Assembly (NCBI GenBank): GCA_963575745.1
Contig: CAUYUJ010003025.1
Span: 124,001 to 188,000 of the forward strand
Reading direction: 5' to 3'
DNA from: Prorocentrum cordatum
Taxonomy: Eukaryota > Sar > Dinophyceae > Prorocentrales > Prorocentraceae
DNA length: 64,000 bases
Shown: positions 10,349 through 21,472 of the stretch, piece after piece
Layout of the letters: the number at the start of each line of letters is the position of its first letter
Position numbering within the stretch: position 1 is the first letter of the stretch
Program-made: the position numbers and the translations under genes
Notes under the pieces: generated by a model
Seen by the model: the letters and a program-made list of their open reading frames with translations, nothing else
Database searches by the model: none
What the model was told of the DNA's origin: nothing

Positions 10349-13300
10349 GGAGTCAGAGGTGGAGACAGAGGAGGGGCAGATGGAGGAGGGAGAGGACGAC
10401 GACGTCGAGCTGGGCGCCGAGGCGGCACCCAGGCCAGGGCCCGCTGCCCCGCCTGGGCCTTCTGCCGGCGCCGGAGAGGGAGAGCAGGGGGCAGCAGCGG
10501 CAGCAGCAGCAGCAGGAGGAAGAGGGCAGCGGCGACGCGCCGCTGGAGAGTGGGCGCTGGACCTGCAGCCGGTGTCCAAACGCCCAGCAGCATGCAAGGC
10601 GTGCGCTGTCCCGTTCGCGTCGCGGGAGATGCGCCTATGCTCGTGGGGGAGCCGGCAGCGATACAGCTGGATGTGCATAGGGTGCATGGCTGGCAAAGTG
10701 GGCTCAGAGGACGAGATCCGCCCAATCGGTCGCGCGGAGGCCGTGCACGCCCAGGAGGCGCGGACCGCGCTGGCCACCGCAGCTGCCGACCGCGACGCTG
10801 GCGGAGGGCATCCTGGCCAGGAGGCCCAGGGAGGGCTCGACCCTGACCACGGCGGGATACCAGTCAAACACCTAACTTGGGAGGAACAGGTGCTGCCAGG
10901 GCGCGAGTGGTGGCAGAACTTGGCCTGGGAGGCCGCTCTCAGAACAGGAGTGTCCACTTTCGTGCAGGTGCCCGACAGGTTCCGCGGGGCAGTGGCTCAC
11001 GCCCGCCACAAGGCTTTGGAAGTGCTGGAAGAAGCGTGCCGCCAGGGAGAGGCTTCCGCAGAGTGGAAGTTGTTCTTGTTGTTTGACATGTTGCTCCTCG
11101 CCCGGCCGAGCGGCAGCGGCCCAACGTGTGCAGAACTACTGGAAGAGCGGCTTGCCTTGTGGTGGGGAGGTCAGTGGGGGCCTCTGTGGGCTTCTGCTAC
11201 GGGGGGCAGCCTGGCGGCCCGGGCGCCTGCAAGACGTACAACCGCCAAGCAGAGGGGGAGGCGCGTGCACACGCTGGCTGCTGCTGGCGAAGAGAGCCGC
11301 GCCCTGGCCGCCGCAGTCGGGGCCGAGCTTGCGCCGCGCACGGACGCGACGCTAGACCAGCTGCGCGCGAGTTTCCCGCCGGACGAGCGCGCCCCCGCAG
11401 AGGCGCAGCCGCAGCCGCCGCCGCCGCCACCCCTACCGCGCGCGCCGCCAAGCCGGGAGCTCCGGGAGCAGGTGGAGGACGAGGTGCGCAAGCTGCTGCG
11501 ACGCCCTCCCCGGCTTACAGCGCCAGGCCTGCTTGGAACGCGGCTGGAGCACCTTGCCGCCGGCGCCGACAGCGGAGAGACTCGACGCCTGCTCGCCCGG
11601 GCGGCCGCGCGGGTCGCCTTCGGCGAGCTCCCGCCGGATGTTCTCCGGGCTCTCCGGTCTGGCGAGCTCGTGGCCCTCGACAAGGGGGGCGGCGAGGTCC
11701 GACCTCTCCTGGTGAGCGCAACGCTACGCCGCCTCGGACTGCGGGCGCTGGCCAGAGCGCGGAAGGCTGAGCTTACCGACGCGGCGGGCGAGCACCAGTA
11801 CGGGGTTGGGCGGAAGGGCGGAGCGACCCTGCTGGTGAAGCACCTGCAAGCCCTGGCGGAGACGCGGCCAGACGCCTTGTTTATCAAGGTGGACGTGAAG
11901 GCGGCGTTTCAAAGAATGAGGCGGGGCCCCGCTTTCCAGGCGATGGCGGTGGCGGTCCCCGAGGTGGCCGAGGTGTTGCGGGCGTGGTACGCGGAGCCGG
12001 CCGAGCACTACTGGCGGGGGGCCACCGGCCGGTTCGAGACTGTACGGAGCCGCCGGGGGTTCGACCAGGGGGACCCGCTGTCCCCCGCCGGCTTCGCCGT
12101 CGGCCAGCGGCAAGCCTTGGAGCAGCTCCTGGGCGAGCTACAGCAGCAGGACCCACGCGCCAGGCTTTTCTCCTACCTGGACGACACCTACCTCGTGCTG
12201 AGGGCGGACCTGGGGGTGCTCACGCTGGCTGCCCTGAACAGGGTGCTTGCTCCGCTTGGGCTCGAACTCAACGCTCGGAAAACACAGGTCTGGTCACCGG
12301 CCGGGGCGCAGGCTGTCCCGCGCGAGCTGGCGGGCCACTTTGTGCCCGTGCTGCCGGTGCTCGGCACGAAGCTTCGGGCGGCGGGGAGGGCTGCGGGCTA
12401 GACAAGGCAACGACGCGCCTGCAGCAGCTCTTCGCTCGCCTCCAGGAGCTCCGGGAGAGCCTCTCCAAGCAGGCGAGGGCGGCGCTCTTGACGACCTACG
12501 CGGGCAACGCCAGCCAACACTACCTCCAGCTTGCGCTGGCGACGCCCGGCGAGGCCTTCGCCTACGACGCGGCGCTGAGGGCTTGCTGGGAGCAGCTGCT
12601 GGACCGCCCTCTGGGACCCGAGGCCTGCGAGCTGCTGGGCCTACCGCGCAAGCTCGGCGGCGAGGGGGCCCAGTGGGCGACCACGAGGCGCGCTGCGGCC
12701 TTCTGGGCCGCCTGGACGCACGCTGCTGACGAGGTGCGCCGCGACCTGGGCGCCGCTTCGCTCGCGGACGCGCTGGGCGCCCTCCCCCGGAACGCACAGA
12801 ACCTGGCGGAGGCGCGCGCAGAACTGGCGCGCCAGGGCGCGGAACCCTCCCCCGCCGCCCCGCTCGCCGCGGCGCTTGGCTGGCCGATGAGGCAGAAGAC
12901 GATGGTTGCGACGGTGCACAAGACAAACCTGGCTGCCGCCCGGCAGCAAGTGTGCCTACGCAATCAGGCTGTCCTTCAGTCCGCCGGCGGGCCGGGGTCC
13001 GGGGCGTACCTGCAGTGCCCCACGGAGGCAGCGTGTGCGCTGGAAGACGTGGAGTGGGCCACGGGGACTCGCTCCCGCCTTTTGCTGCCGCGACCAGAGT
13101 GCTCCAGCGACGAGCTCGCGCGGGCCGCTGCGACGTGCTGCAACGAGTCCGGCGCCGGGGCCCGCTGCCAGGCGCCCCTCGACGAAAATGGCTACCACGC
13201 GGCCACCTGCCAGCACGGGGGAGGCATTGTGCGGCGCCACGGCGGCTTGGCCAAGGCGGTGGGCGCGTTGGCGGCGCGGTGGACACACGACCGCCCGCTG

Positions 13301-13789
13301 CGCGAACAGCGCGTGCCCACCTGGGACCGCTTCCGGCCGCGGCGCGCGGCCGAGGGCGCCGGCCCCGCCGTCTTCGAACGGGCGATCCTCGATGTCCAAT
13401 ACGAGGACGTCGATGGCCGGAGGTGGGTGGGCGTCACCGTGCGCCACCCTGCGGCGGGGGACGAAGCCGCCGTTCGCGTCGCCGCCAGGAGGCCCGGAGA
13501 GGCTTCGCGCCGTGCGGAGCGGGGAAAGCACGAGCGCTATCCCGGCGAACGGCTGACCGCCTTCGCCGTGGAGACTGCAGGCCGGCTCGGCGCGGAGGCG
13601 CGTCAGTGGCTGCTGAGCCACGTGCGCGAGCTCCCAGAGGACGAACAGCAGGCTGAGCTCGCGCGCGTTTACTGCGCGATCAGCTGCGCAGTACAGCGCT
13701 CGCGCGCGTTTACTGCGCGATCAGCTGCGCAGTACAGCGCCGCCTGGCGCGGCAGCTGCGCCAGGCGGCGGGCCTGCGCTGAGGCTTAA
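10341..13789 (+). pseudogene. Non-LTR retrotransposon: reverse transcriptase with C-terminal restriction-like endonuclease, one frameshift
   Basis: One protein in two frames. Frame A runs from before 10359 (no upstream stop fixes the start; the first ATG is 10380) to a stop near 12401. Numbering from 10359, it has an acidic N-terminus and a CX2C-X11-C-X11-CX2C cluster (Cys79-109). Reverse transcriptase motifs follow: FIKVDVKAAF with Asp512, GFDQGDPLSP near 567, YLDD at 606-609, then LNARKTQVW. Frame B continues from LDKATTRL (about 12398) to TAA at 13787. Near 13136-13262 it has a Cys/His cluster and GGGIVRRHGG, then AILDV and FAVETAGRLGAEA, which I take as a PD-(D/E)XK-type endonuclease as in CRE/R2-like elements. 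The junction fits loss of one base in GGCGGCGGGGAGGG (12376-12393). WVGVTV stands where the family usually has WVDVTV, a probable loss of a catalytic Asp. Reverse transcriptase residues look intact. Confidence 0.8.
13659..13770 (+). repeat. Duplicated 39-40 bp unit and a perfect 13-bp hairpin at the 3' end of the RT element
   Basis: CGCGCGTTTACTGCGCGATC and its continuation are repeated back to back (about 13663 and 13702). Each unit contains the small stem CTGCGC...GCGCAG. A hairpin follows: 13738-13750 pairs perfectly with 13758-13770 around a 7-base loop (GGCAGCT). These lie within the last codons, 17 bases before the stop codon. Confidence 0.8.
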
Positions 13790-13804
13790 AGAGGCCGGGG
13801 GGCG

Positions 13805-13807
<3 letters not shown>

Positions 13808-13855
<48 letters not shown>

Positions 13856-13856
13856 A

Positions 13857-13953
<97 letters not shown>

Positions 13954-14106
13954 AGGAGAGAAGAGATAGAGAGAAGAGAAAGAGAGAGAGGCGAGGGCGG
14001 CGGCGGCGGCGGGGGCGGCGGGGGCGGCGGGGGCGGCCAGGCTGAGGCGAGGGGAGGAGGAAGGGGAGGAGGAGGAGGAGGCGGCGGAGGAGGTGGCGGC
14101 GGCTGC
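13808..14106 (+). repeat. (AG)n microsatellite followed by GGC/GGA tract up to the gap
   Basis: AG dinucleotides from 13808 to about 13990 with one AAAAAAATAG interruption, then GGCGGC and GGAGGA triplets to 14106. Being directly downstream of the retroelement stop codon, it could be the element's simple-repeat tail. Confidence 0.9.
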
Positions 14107-14206
14107 NNNNNNNNNNNNNNNNNNNNNNNNNNNNNNNNNNNNNNNNNNNNNNNNNNNNNNNNNNNNNNNNNNNNNNNNNNNNNNNNNNNNNNNNNNNNNN
14201 NNNNNN
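14107..14206. other. Assembly gap, 100 N
   Basis: Exactly 100 undetermined bases. The round number suggests an unsized scaffold gap, so true distance across it is unknown. Confidence 0.98.
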
Positions 14207-14825
14207 CTGAGTCCCTCTTGGGCCCGTCTTGGGGCCTCTTGGTCCGTCTTGGGCGGCACCTGGGCCGTCTTGAGGGCTCTCTTGGGTCGTTTCGGCGCCG
14301 TCTTGGGAGCTTCGTGGGCCGTCTTGGAGCGGTCTTGGGGGCCTCTTGGGCCGTCTTGGAGCGTCCGGAAGCCGAAAAAGCCAGAACACAAAAAACATCG
14401 AAAAAACCAATGAAAATCAACGATTTTGGCCTCTTGGGGCTCTCTTCGGAGGCCTCTTGGAAGGCTCTTGGGGCGTCTTGGAGGCCTCTTGGGCTGTCTT
14501 GGGGGCCTTTTGGGCCGTCTTGGGGTCATCTTCGGCGTCTTCGAGCGCTCTTTGGGCGTCTCGGGGGCCTCTTGGGCAGTCTTGGGGGCCTCTTGGGGCA
14601 CTCTGAGCGCGCTCTGGGGAGCCTGAGAGGCCGCACCCAGAAGGAAAACCATCTCTGAGTAGACTTGGTCGGGCGGCGGTCGGGCGGCGGTCGGGCGTTG
14701 GTCGGGGTACTTTTCGCCGGGGGACCCCCAGGGGCCGCCCCGCGCGCGCGAACTAGAAATACTGTTAATACTGTTAACCAGTTACCGGAGATCTTAGCAC
14801 GCCCTGGCCCGTTGGGCCGGCGAAT
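14207..14825 (+). repeat. Composite dispersed repeat, copy A
   Basis: Three parts. First, GGCCTCTTGG-type 10-11 bp repeats (14207-14370). Second, a single-copy A-rich core (14370-14430; contains AAAATCAACGATTTTGGC). Third, more 10-11 bp repeats, then an end module at about 14690-14820 (GGTACTTTTCG, GGGGACCCCCAGGGGCCGCC, GAACTAGAAATACTGTTAA, ACCGGAGATCTTAGCACGCC). The order and most of the sequence match 20870-21445. Copy A has an extra ACTGTTAAT unit. Confidence 0.8.
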
Positions 14826-14844
14826 TTTCTGTTGTTACGCAGCC

Positions 14845-14995
14845 CAAGACATGCCAAAGGGCCCTCAAATCGCCCCAAGACGACCCAAGCTGCCCCCAAG
14901 ATCGCCCCAGGACGGCCCAAGAGGGCACCAGGACGGCCCAAGAGGGCCCCCAAACGGCCCAAGAGGGCCCCAAGATTGCCCCAGGAGAGCTCTTC
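14845..14995 (-). repeat. 10-11 bp periodic repeat, minus orientation
   Basis: CCCCAAGACGACCCAAG-type units on the plus strand, directly downstream of copy A but in the opposite orientation, so the two blocks face each other. Confidence 0.7.
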
Positions 14996-15002
14996 ACACC
15001 AA

Positions 15003-15211
15003 GGCTCCCGACAGCGAACGGTGACGTGACAAACTCGTGGCATCAAGGCTCCCAAGAGCGAACGGTGACGTAAACAACTCTCAACACCAAGCTCCCAAGA
15101 GCGAGCGGCAACGTCAAGGTTCTCTGAACACCAAGGCTCCCAAGAGCGAGCGGTGACGTAACAAGCTCTTACCACCAAGGTTCCCAAGAGCGAAGGGTGC
15201 CGTGAGCCATC
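15003..15211 (+). repeat. Five-copy ~44-bp tandem repeat ending in TGACGT
   Basis: Units of the form CACCAAGGCTCCCAAGAGCG followed by A(A/G)CGGTGACGTAA and a variable CAA(G)CTCT spacer. The GCGAACGGTGACG core recurs near 15014, 15053, 15098, 15144 and 15188. The last copy is diverged (GGTGCCGTGAG). Confidence 0.8.
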
Positions 15212-15299
15212 TCGGGCATGTTCTTGGACCGCTCTTTCCGTTCCTGTGCTGGCCCAGGCGGCCGATCCCGCCGCCGTGCTTGGGTCGTGAGTCAGACGT

Positions 15300-16320
15300 G
15301 TATTGGATGCCTCTCGGGGTCTCCTGGGATGCCTCTTGAATGCTTCTTTCAGGGCCTCCCTGGGGGCCTCTCTGGGGCCTCTTGGGAGTTCATTGGGAGC
15401 GTCTTGGGGGCCTCTTGGGGGTCTCTTGGGGGCATGCTGGAGGTACTGGCGGCCACCTCGTGGTTGGAGGCTCCGACGGCCCGTCGATTTCCCCACTGCC
15501 CCCGTTTTGGGGCCCTCTCGGGCCTTGGGGGTGTATGTGTACCATCTTTGAGGCCTCTCGGGGCCATCTTGGGGCCCTCTCGGGGGCCGCCTTGGGTCTG
15601 AGTGCGATCTTGTGGGGGCCTCTCGGGCAGTCTTAGGGGCGTTTTGGGGCTCACAAGCGAGAGCACCACACCATCTGACAAACATGAAGTTCGCATCTGG
15701 GGGCCCTCTTTGGGGTCATCTTGGAGCCCTCTTGGGGCGACTCGGCGGCCTCTGGGGTCATCCTGAGGTCGTCCTGGGGCCGCGGGGGCGCAGAATCGCC
15801 CCAGCGAGGAACCTTCAGGAGGTTTGGGACCACATCCTGGTCGATGATCTCGCACGGCCCACTGGACAGGCTGGAGCGGCCGGGTCTGAAGGGCTGAGGC
15901 CTCCGCCGCCAACTGCCCAGGCCGAGGCATCTGTGGTTGATTGAAATGGTTATGAGTCATTCTGGTGACATCGTGGGGCTTTCTGGGCCACTTTTGGAGC
16001 ATGATCGGCAATCGGTGCTATCTTGGGGCATCTTTGGCCCATTTTGAAGGTATCTCTGAGCCTTGCAGGGTCATTCTGGGCGATCTTTGCGTCATCTTGG
16101 GGCCTCTGTCGGCCACCTCGGTGAAGTCTTGGGCAGTCTGTAGGGTTCCAGGGTCCGCCTTGAATCGACCCTGGGACATCCGCACAGTTTGTCTTCCAGC
16201 GCTTTCTTGCCCTCGAGAGAACGTCTTGTGGTCCTGCTGGGCGGTCTTCGGCCGTGTTGGACTCTTGAGGCCCTCTTCGGGTTTTCTCGGGGTCGTCCTG
16301 GAGGCATCTTGAGCTCTCTT
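15300..16320 (+). repeat. 10-11 bp periodic repeat, long diverged block
   Basis: GGCCTCTTGGGGG and CATCTTGGGGC units from 15300 to 15790, interrupted by 15440-15510 and 15790-15960, then a more diverged block 15960-16320 (GGGCCATCTTTG-like). Long ORFs here on both strands follow the repeat. Confidence 0.65.
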
Positions 16321-17237
16321 GGTTCTTTGGTTGCACCCCTCCAGGAAACCTTAGCAACCTGTGAACTCGTCGAAGCACTCAAAGTCTCCGAACCCGCCGA
16401 ATCGAAGTCCGAATTTCTGCCAACTTCTCCTCAGACACCTTGCCTCACACTGCATGCGAGGGTTGGTGATGGTAACTTTTTCGGTCGGTCGAGAGGCCTC
16501 TCGAGCTCAAACGGCAATGGTCATGCGTGCCGTAAAATCCCTGCTGCTTGCTATGTGCTGCCACTGTGCCTCAAGGGGCCTCGAGAGGGGAAAACATCTA
16601 ACAACATTCTGTCATAACCCTCAAAACATACATCGTATGGAGTGCAATTCACACAACCTAGAACTGCCAGGAGGCTGATGGGATATTCCCCCTTTTTGTT
16701 GTTGTCGTCTTTCGTGAATGTCCTGCCCCCCGACGCCCCCCTCCCCCCCATAAGACAGCAGACCGGAGATAAGACTGGATACACGAAAGACAACACCAAA
16801 CAAACGCACATGCTACACAACAGCTCAGCTGACGACTTCGCGGCCTTGTTCCTCCGAGGTGGCTGGCAGATTTGCTCAGACCTCTAGCCCCCCTTGGTAG
16901 AAAAGCCGAGGCCGCTTAAACAGCAAAGCAGCCCATGTTCGACTGCCTTGTGAGGGGCCAGAATAGTGGGCGGTGGGCCTTGGCCCAGGTGTGTGGAGCG
17001 CAGCCCAGTCACAACTTTTCTATGTGAGCTTTCGTCTGAGCTCCCCCTGCGCCAGGCTCTCTCGCATCCGACTCGCCATGCCTCCTACCGTGCTGCCTTG
17101 AGTGCGAGAGCGGAGGTGGGAGGCTTGCCCCCGCCCAGCGATGGACGAAACGGCCACACACCCCTGTTGCACCCCGGTCTCGTGCGCCTCTGCCTCGTCC
17201 CTGCGGCGCGCGGGCTTCGCTCGCGAGTAGCCGCCAC
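16321..17237. other. No gene seen
   Basis: Short frames only. No repeats were noticed apart from scattered C-runs. A TTCTCCTCAG at 16424-16433 could be a splice acceptor, but the frame after it closes within about 60 codons without recognisable sequence. Confidence 0.35.
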
Positions 17238-17243
17238 CGCTGA

Positions 17244-17389
17244 GGCTGCGGAGGTATGGGCGGCATGGCTGGCATGATGATGGGCATGATGGGCATGGGC
17301 GGCATGGCAGGCGCCGGGCGCGCCCCCAGCGCTTCACAGGGGAACCGCTGGCTCCAACGCACTTCGAAATCCGACCCATTGCCAGGGTG
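17244..17389 (+). CDS. Candidate Gly-Met-rich exon
   Basis: The frame starting just after a TGA at 17241 reads GCGGMGGMAGMMMGMMGMGG, then MAGAGRAPSASQGNRW, and ends at TGA (17387-17389). It resembles the GM-rich segments at 3806 and 40146. There is no clear intron border on the left. Could be a simple-sequence coincidence. Confidence 0.2.
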
Positions 17390-17596
17390 AGTCGAGTCTG
17401 TGTCGGGTCGCTGGCCTGTGCGCGAGGAGCGGTTGGCAGAAGGGAGTCGACCAGATGAAAGAGGAGGTGGGGGAAGGAGACGGGTCAGGAAGGGGAGGAC
17501 AAAGACAAGGACAAGGCCGTTGGGGTTTTGGTCTGTGCCTGCTCCTAAGCACCTTAACCCTGGAGTCCATATGGATGCAGGCCCCTGGACCTTCGC

Positions 17597-20335
17597 CTAG
17601 GGGCTGCCTGGGGCGAATGCGCCGCTCCTCGAGCTGGCCTCGAGGGTGGCGCAGGAGGGGAGGAGGGGAAGGAGGAGGAGGAGGAGGAGGAGGAGGAGGA
17701 TTTTGCCGGAATCCGCTTGTAGCCACAGTGTGGCAGCGAAGTCAAAGGGAGAAAAGGGAGCCAGGGTGGGCCCCACGGAGGCTGGCCCGCCCGTTGGGGC
17801 CTTCCTCGCGGCCCGGTGTGGCCTTCGAGGGGCCCATGCGGCCTGGGAAAAAACCCATGCGAATACGCTGAGGGTTCTCGTGGCCTTTCTTCGAGATGGG
17901 GAGAAGCACTCCCAAACCAAATGGCGTGGGTCACCCGTGCCAGTCTTACCACACGGCGAACAAACATGCGACCCAAACTTCGGCCAGAAATGTAAGACAT
18001 GCGAACGGTCAGATCCTTTTCCCCCAACAGTCCCCCGCCTCGCCGCCCGAACCTCTCCTTCAACATCCGCAAAGACTCGAAAGGCCTCGTGGCACCTCAA
18101 GGCGCTGCGTCTCGCCAAACTCGACAGCACCAGCCGCTGGCACAAGGGTGTGGCAAAGAGCGCAGGGCCAACAGCGCTCACATCTGACCAAATAGTGCTG
18201 GCTCCGAAGGAGGACTCTTTTGAGCCTAGAGGTCCCGACACGGGCGTCCTGAGGCCGCTCCTGCCAAAGGGGCGACACTGATCATGGCTTGAGCCACCTG
18301 TCGCCTGACGAGCGCAGCTGTGCAGTTCCAGCCATCAGTGTCTGGTGCCCTGACTCCGTCGAGCACATGGGGCCAAGACAATTGAGCGGCCTCCACCGCC
18401 AACGCATCCGCGGCACTGTTACCATTGGCAAAGTGTCATTCCTGCTCGGAGAGATAGGGGTCCCCGCGGTCCACATGGGAGACGAACCTATTGCACATCC
18501 CCAGGACCCCTGGTCAGAAGCCCGTCCCTGACACGGAACCACAGTTCAGCATTAGGGCCTCTGCATGCCAGGCGGCGCTTTTTGGTCCACATTTTATGCA
18601 GAGCCAAGTTGTCAGCAACAAGCTACATAGAGCCACGGAGCCGTTTTCGGGCGAATTCGAAGGCTCGAATTTCGGCTCTGGGAACTGTTTACTTTCATCC
18701 CCCTACGTGGAGGCAAAACCCGCCAGACGTTTCCGGCATCCATATTCGATGCCACGATGGCAGCCGCAGCACCGGCCCTATGTCTGCGAGGGTCGCTGCA
18801 ACTTGCCACCCGAGCCGCTGTGAAAAACCAGCAAGAACCGTCCCGCCCTCGAAGGGCCCCGCGCCATTCTCCCCGATGGCCTTCCACCGCCCACTCCACG
18901 TCCGACCCCCCCTTCCTTGAACACGGGAGTCGTGCGTGAGACTGTGTGGTGGCAGGCCTCTCGGCCACAGATTGGGGTTGGCATCCACTCCTGCTCTAGC
19001 TTCGGCGCGCAGATGCAAGAGGATGAGTAAGCGGGGATGTCCCTGTTACATGGGCACTCCCAACTCCGATAAAGCCGCGTTTCTGACGGCGCCCCGCATC
19101 CAGGGCATTAGAGGGAAATTGGATATCCCACGCGTTGCGCTGCCTCTCGTAAGGCCACTGGCCACCATCGGCCACCGTGATTGACTGACCGACCTGATCG
19201 ACAGCATCTTTCTTGAGCAAGCGATTGACCCCAGCTCGGAGCATGAAAACGTCAGCTCCTTCTGCGTGGTCCTCTCCATGCAGAAATTCGGATGCCTGTT
19301 TCCACTGCTGTAGTCTACGGTTCTCCGCAAAATTAGCATCGGCTCGACGATGTCAAAGTCGCCTTCGACTCTGTGCGTCTTGGTGTCGGGAAACCTCCAC
19401 GCCTCATGCTGGTCACCCACTAGGCTGTGACACACTGGGCGACATGGGTCTCCAACCCGCGTCCTTAAGGGTAGCGATCACGGCCCCAATACGGCCCTTC
19501 ATTCTACGCGACCGAACTTTGGCCGTGGGCCCGATGCGGCCCAGCATTTTGGGCCACGCTTTGGATACCCTTGAGTGGAGACTCGGGGACTGATCCTATA
19601 TGTCGAGCCAGGTCCGCACAAGCTGAGTCTGAAGGCTTTTAACGCACGAGCGCCGAGCCCCAAGCGCCGCAGCACACCCCAACACAACCGTCTTTGAGCC
19701 AGGGAGGCTGGCATTCCAAGGGCTCGGATGGCCTCCAACATCGCCGACCCAAGCACCGAGGAAGGAGCCAAAAGCTTAGTCTGGGGTGACATCGGGAGCT
19801 CCTGCCAAGCGAAAGACCCACCGACAGCGCGCGAGATCTCTGCCGGCTGTGCGACGACGTCGGCTTTGGTATTCTCGGTGCAAGGCTCCGTGTCATCTAC
19901 AGGCGTACTGATAGCCGCAGAGACCTTGGCGTCTTGGCTGTCCGCTTCTTTCATAATAGGTCGCAGGAGAGCCATGGCCAGCGACGCGTTCTTGGAGAGC
20001 CCCGCGACCAAGAACCTGCCGGGAAAACGTGAAGTCGTTGGTGACCGTTTTGGACTTACGTATTCTAGGCGGCAGACGAGTGCTTCATTGCTGTGCCCCG
20101 GAAATCTTGTATGACATCAGACCAAGCATCTGTGACAGGCCAGCGTACACGGGATCAAATGCCCAGAATTTTGGGGAGCACCCCAATGATTAGCTCGCCT
20201 CATGCCGGCTTAGGAAACGTCGCGCACATGGTGAGAAGAATTTGGGATGGCCACGACCCAACCTTCTCAGCCATGTTCAGGATGCCCACCAATTTGTCTT
20301 GTACCTCGAGCAGGTCGACCTGAACATTTTCACGT
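17597..20335 (-). pseudogene. Decayed LINE on the minus strand: reverse transcriptase, RNase H, zinc motif
   Basis: Read on the minus strand from 20335 downward. ENVQVDLLEVQDKLVGILN and AEKVGSWPSQILLTMCATFP lead into a PKP...GE.IIGVLPKILG segment (20160-20235), the N-terminal reverse transcriptase motif of dinoflagellate LINEs, then SRVRWPVTDAW (20120-20150). After an in-frame stop, FLVAGLSKNASLAMALLRP precedes the catalytic-site relative PVDDTEP, with VDDT at 19900-19889. The thumb-like LLAPSSVLGSAMLEAIRALG follows. About 1.4 kb on, FANGNSAADALAVEAAQL (18460-18400) carries the last RNase H Asp. CSPCGKTGTGDPRHLVWEC (17962-17906) is a CX2C-H-C zinc motif. Several stops and frame changes break the reading, so this is a dead copy. 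The RNase H comes before the zinc motif, unlike in the element at 1-1569. The segment 18600-19450 is unassigned. Confidence 0.7.
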
Positions 20336-20462
20336 GCAGATGGTGCGCTCATCGAGCACTGTCACCAGTCCATGTAAGGTCAGCAGAAGATCCACCGTCG
20401 CCGAAACGGAGGTGACAGAGCCGAATGTTTTTGAAACATCTTTTGCGCAAAGTTTTGGGCAG

Positions 20463-21472
20463 TCAGGCCTTCTTGGGGCCTTTCCAATTTATTTAATCGC
20501 TTCGCTCATTCCGCCGGCCCGTATTGTGCCATCGCAGGCGTTTGCTTGCGCGTTCGTGGCCTCTTGGAGCCTCGTTGGGGCCGTTTGGGGCCTCTTGGCG
20601 CCTCTTTTTAGGCCTCTTGGAGAACTCGGGAGGCCTCCAGGGGGCCTCCTGAGCTCTCGTGACGGTCTCTTGGGGGGCTTTCGGCGGGCTCTTGGCGGTA
20701 TTTGTTGGTCCTCTTGGGGCCTGGGGCCTGACGTTGTTGGTCCTCTTGGGGCCTCACGGGAGCTTATTGGGGCGTCTTGGGGGTGTCTTGGAGAGTCTCT
20801 TGGGGCCTCTTTCGGGGTCCTGGGCGCCTTCTGGGGCGGAGGGCTCGATTTTTCAGTTCTCGGTTCCCTTCTTGAGCCCCTCTTGGGCCCGTCTTGGGGC
20901 CTCTTGGTCCGCCTTGGGCAGCACTTGGGCCGTCTGGGGGGCGCTCTTGGGCCGCTCCGGGGCCGTCTTGGGAGCCTCGTGGGCCGTCTTGGAGCAGTCT
21001 TGAAGGCCTCTTGGGCCCTCTTGGAGCGTCCGGAAGCGAAAAGGCCAGAACGCAAAAAAACATACAAAAAACCAATAAAAATCAACGATTTTGGCAACTT
21101 GGGGCCCTCTTCGGAGGCCTCTTGGAAGGCCCTTGGAGCGTCTTGGAGGCCTCTTGGGCTGTCTTGAGGCCATCTGGGGCATCTTCGGGCGATCTTTGGC
21201 CGTCTCGGGCCTCTCTTGGACCGTCTAGAAAGCTTCTCGGGGCCCTCTTGGACCGATCTGGAGCCCCCTTGGACTCCGAAAAAGAACTCCGGCATCTCTG
21301 ACCCGACCTTGCCGGGGACTTGCCGGGACCTTGCCGGGGTACTTTTCGTCCGGGGACCCCCAGGGGCCGCCCCGCGCGCGCGAACTAGAAATACTGTTAA
21401 CCAGGTACCGGAGATCTTAGCACGCCCTGGCCCGTTGGGTCAGGCCTTCTTGGGGCCTTTCCAATTTATTAT
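20463..21472 (+). repeat. Composite dispersed repeat, copy B, bounded by a 32-bp direct repeat
   Basis: GGCCTCTTGG-type blocks (20540-21010), an A-rich core (21010-21085) and the end module (21330-21440) match copy A at 14207-14825. The left border (20463-20494) and the right border (21440-21472) share about 32 bp, GTCAGGCCTTCTTGGGGCCT continuing with TTCCAATTTATT. That could be a target-site duplication or a recombination junction. Confidence 0.75.
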
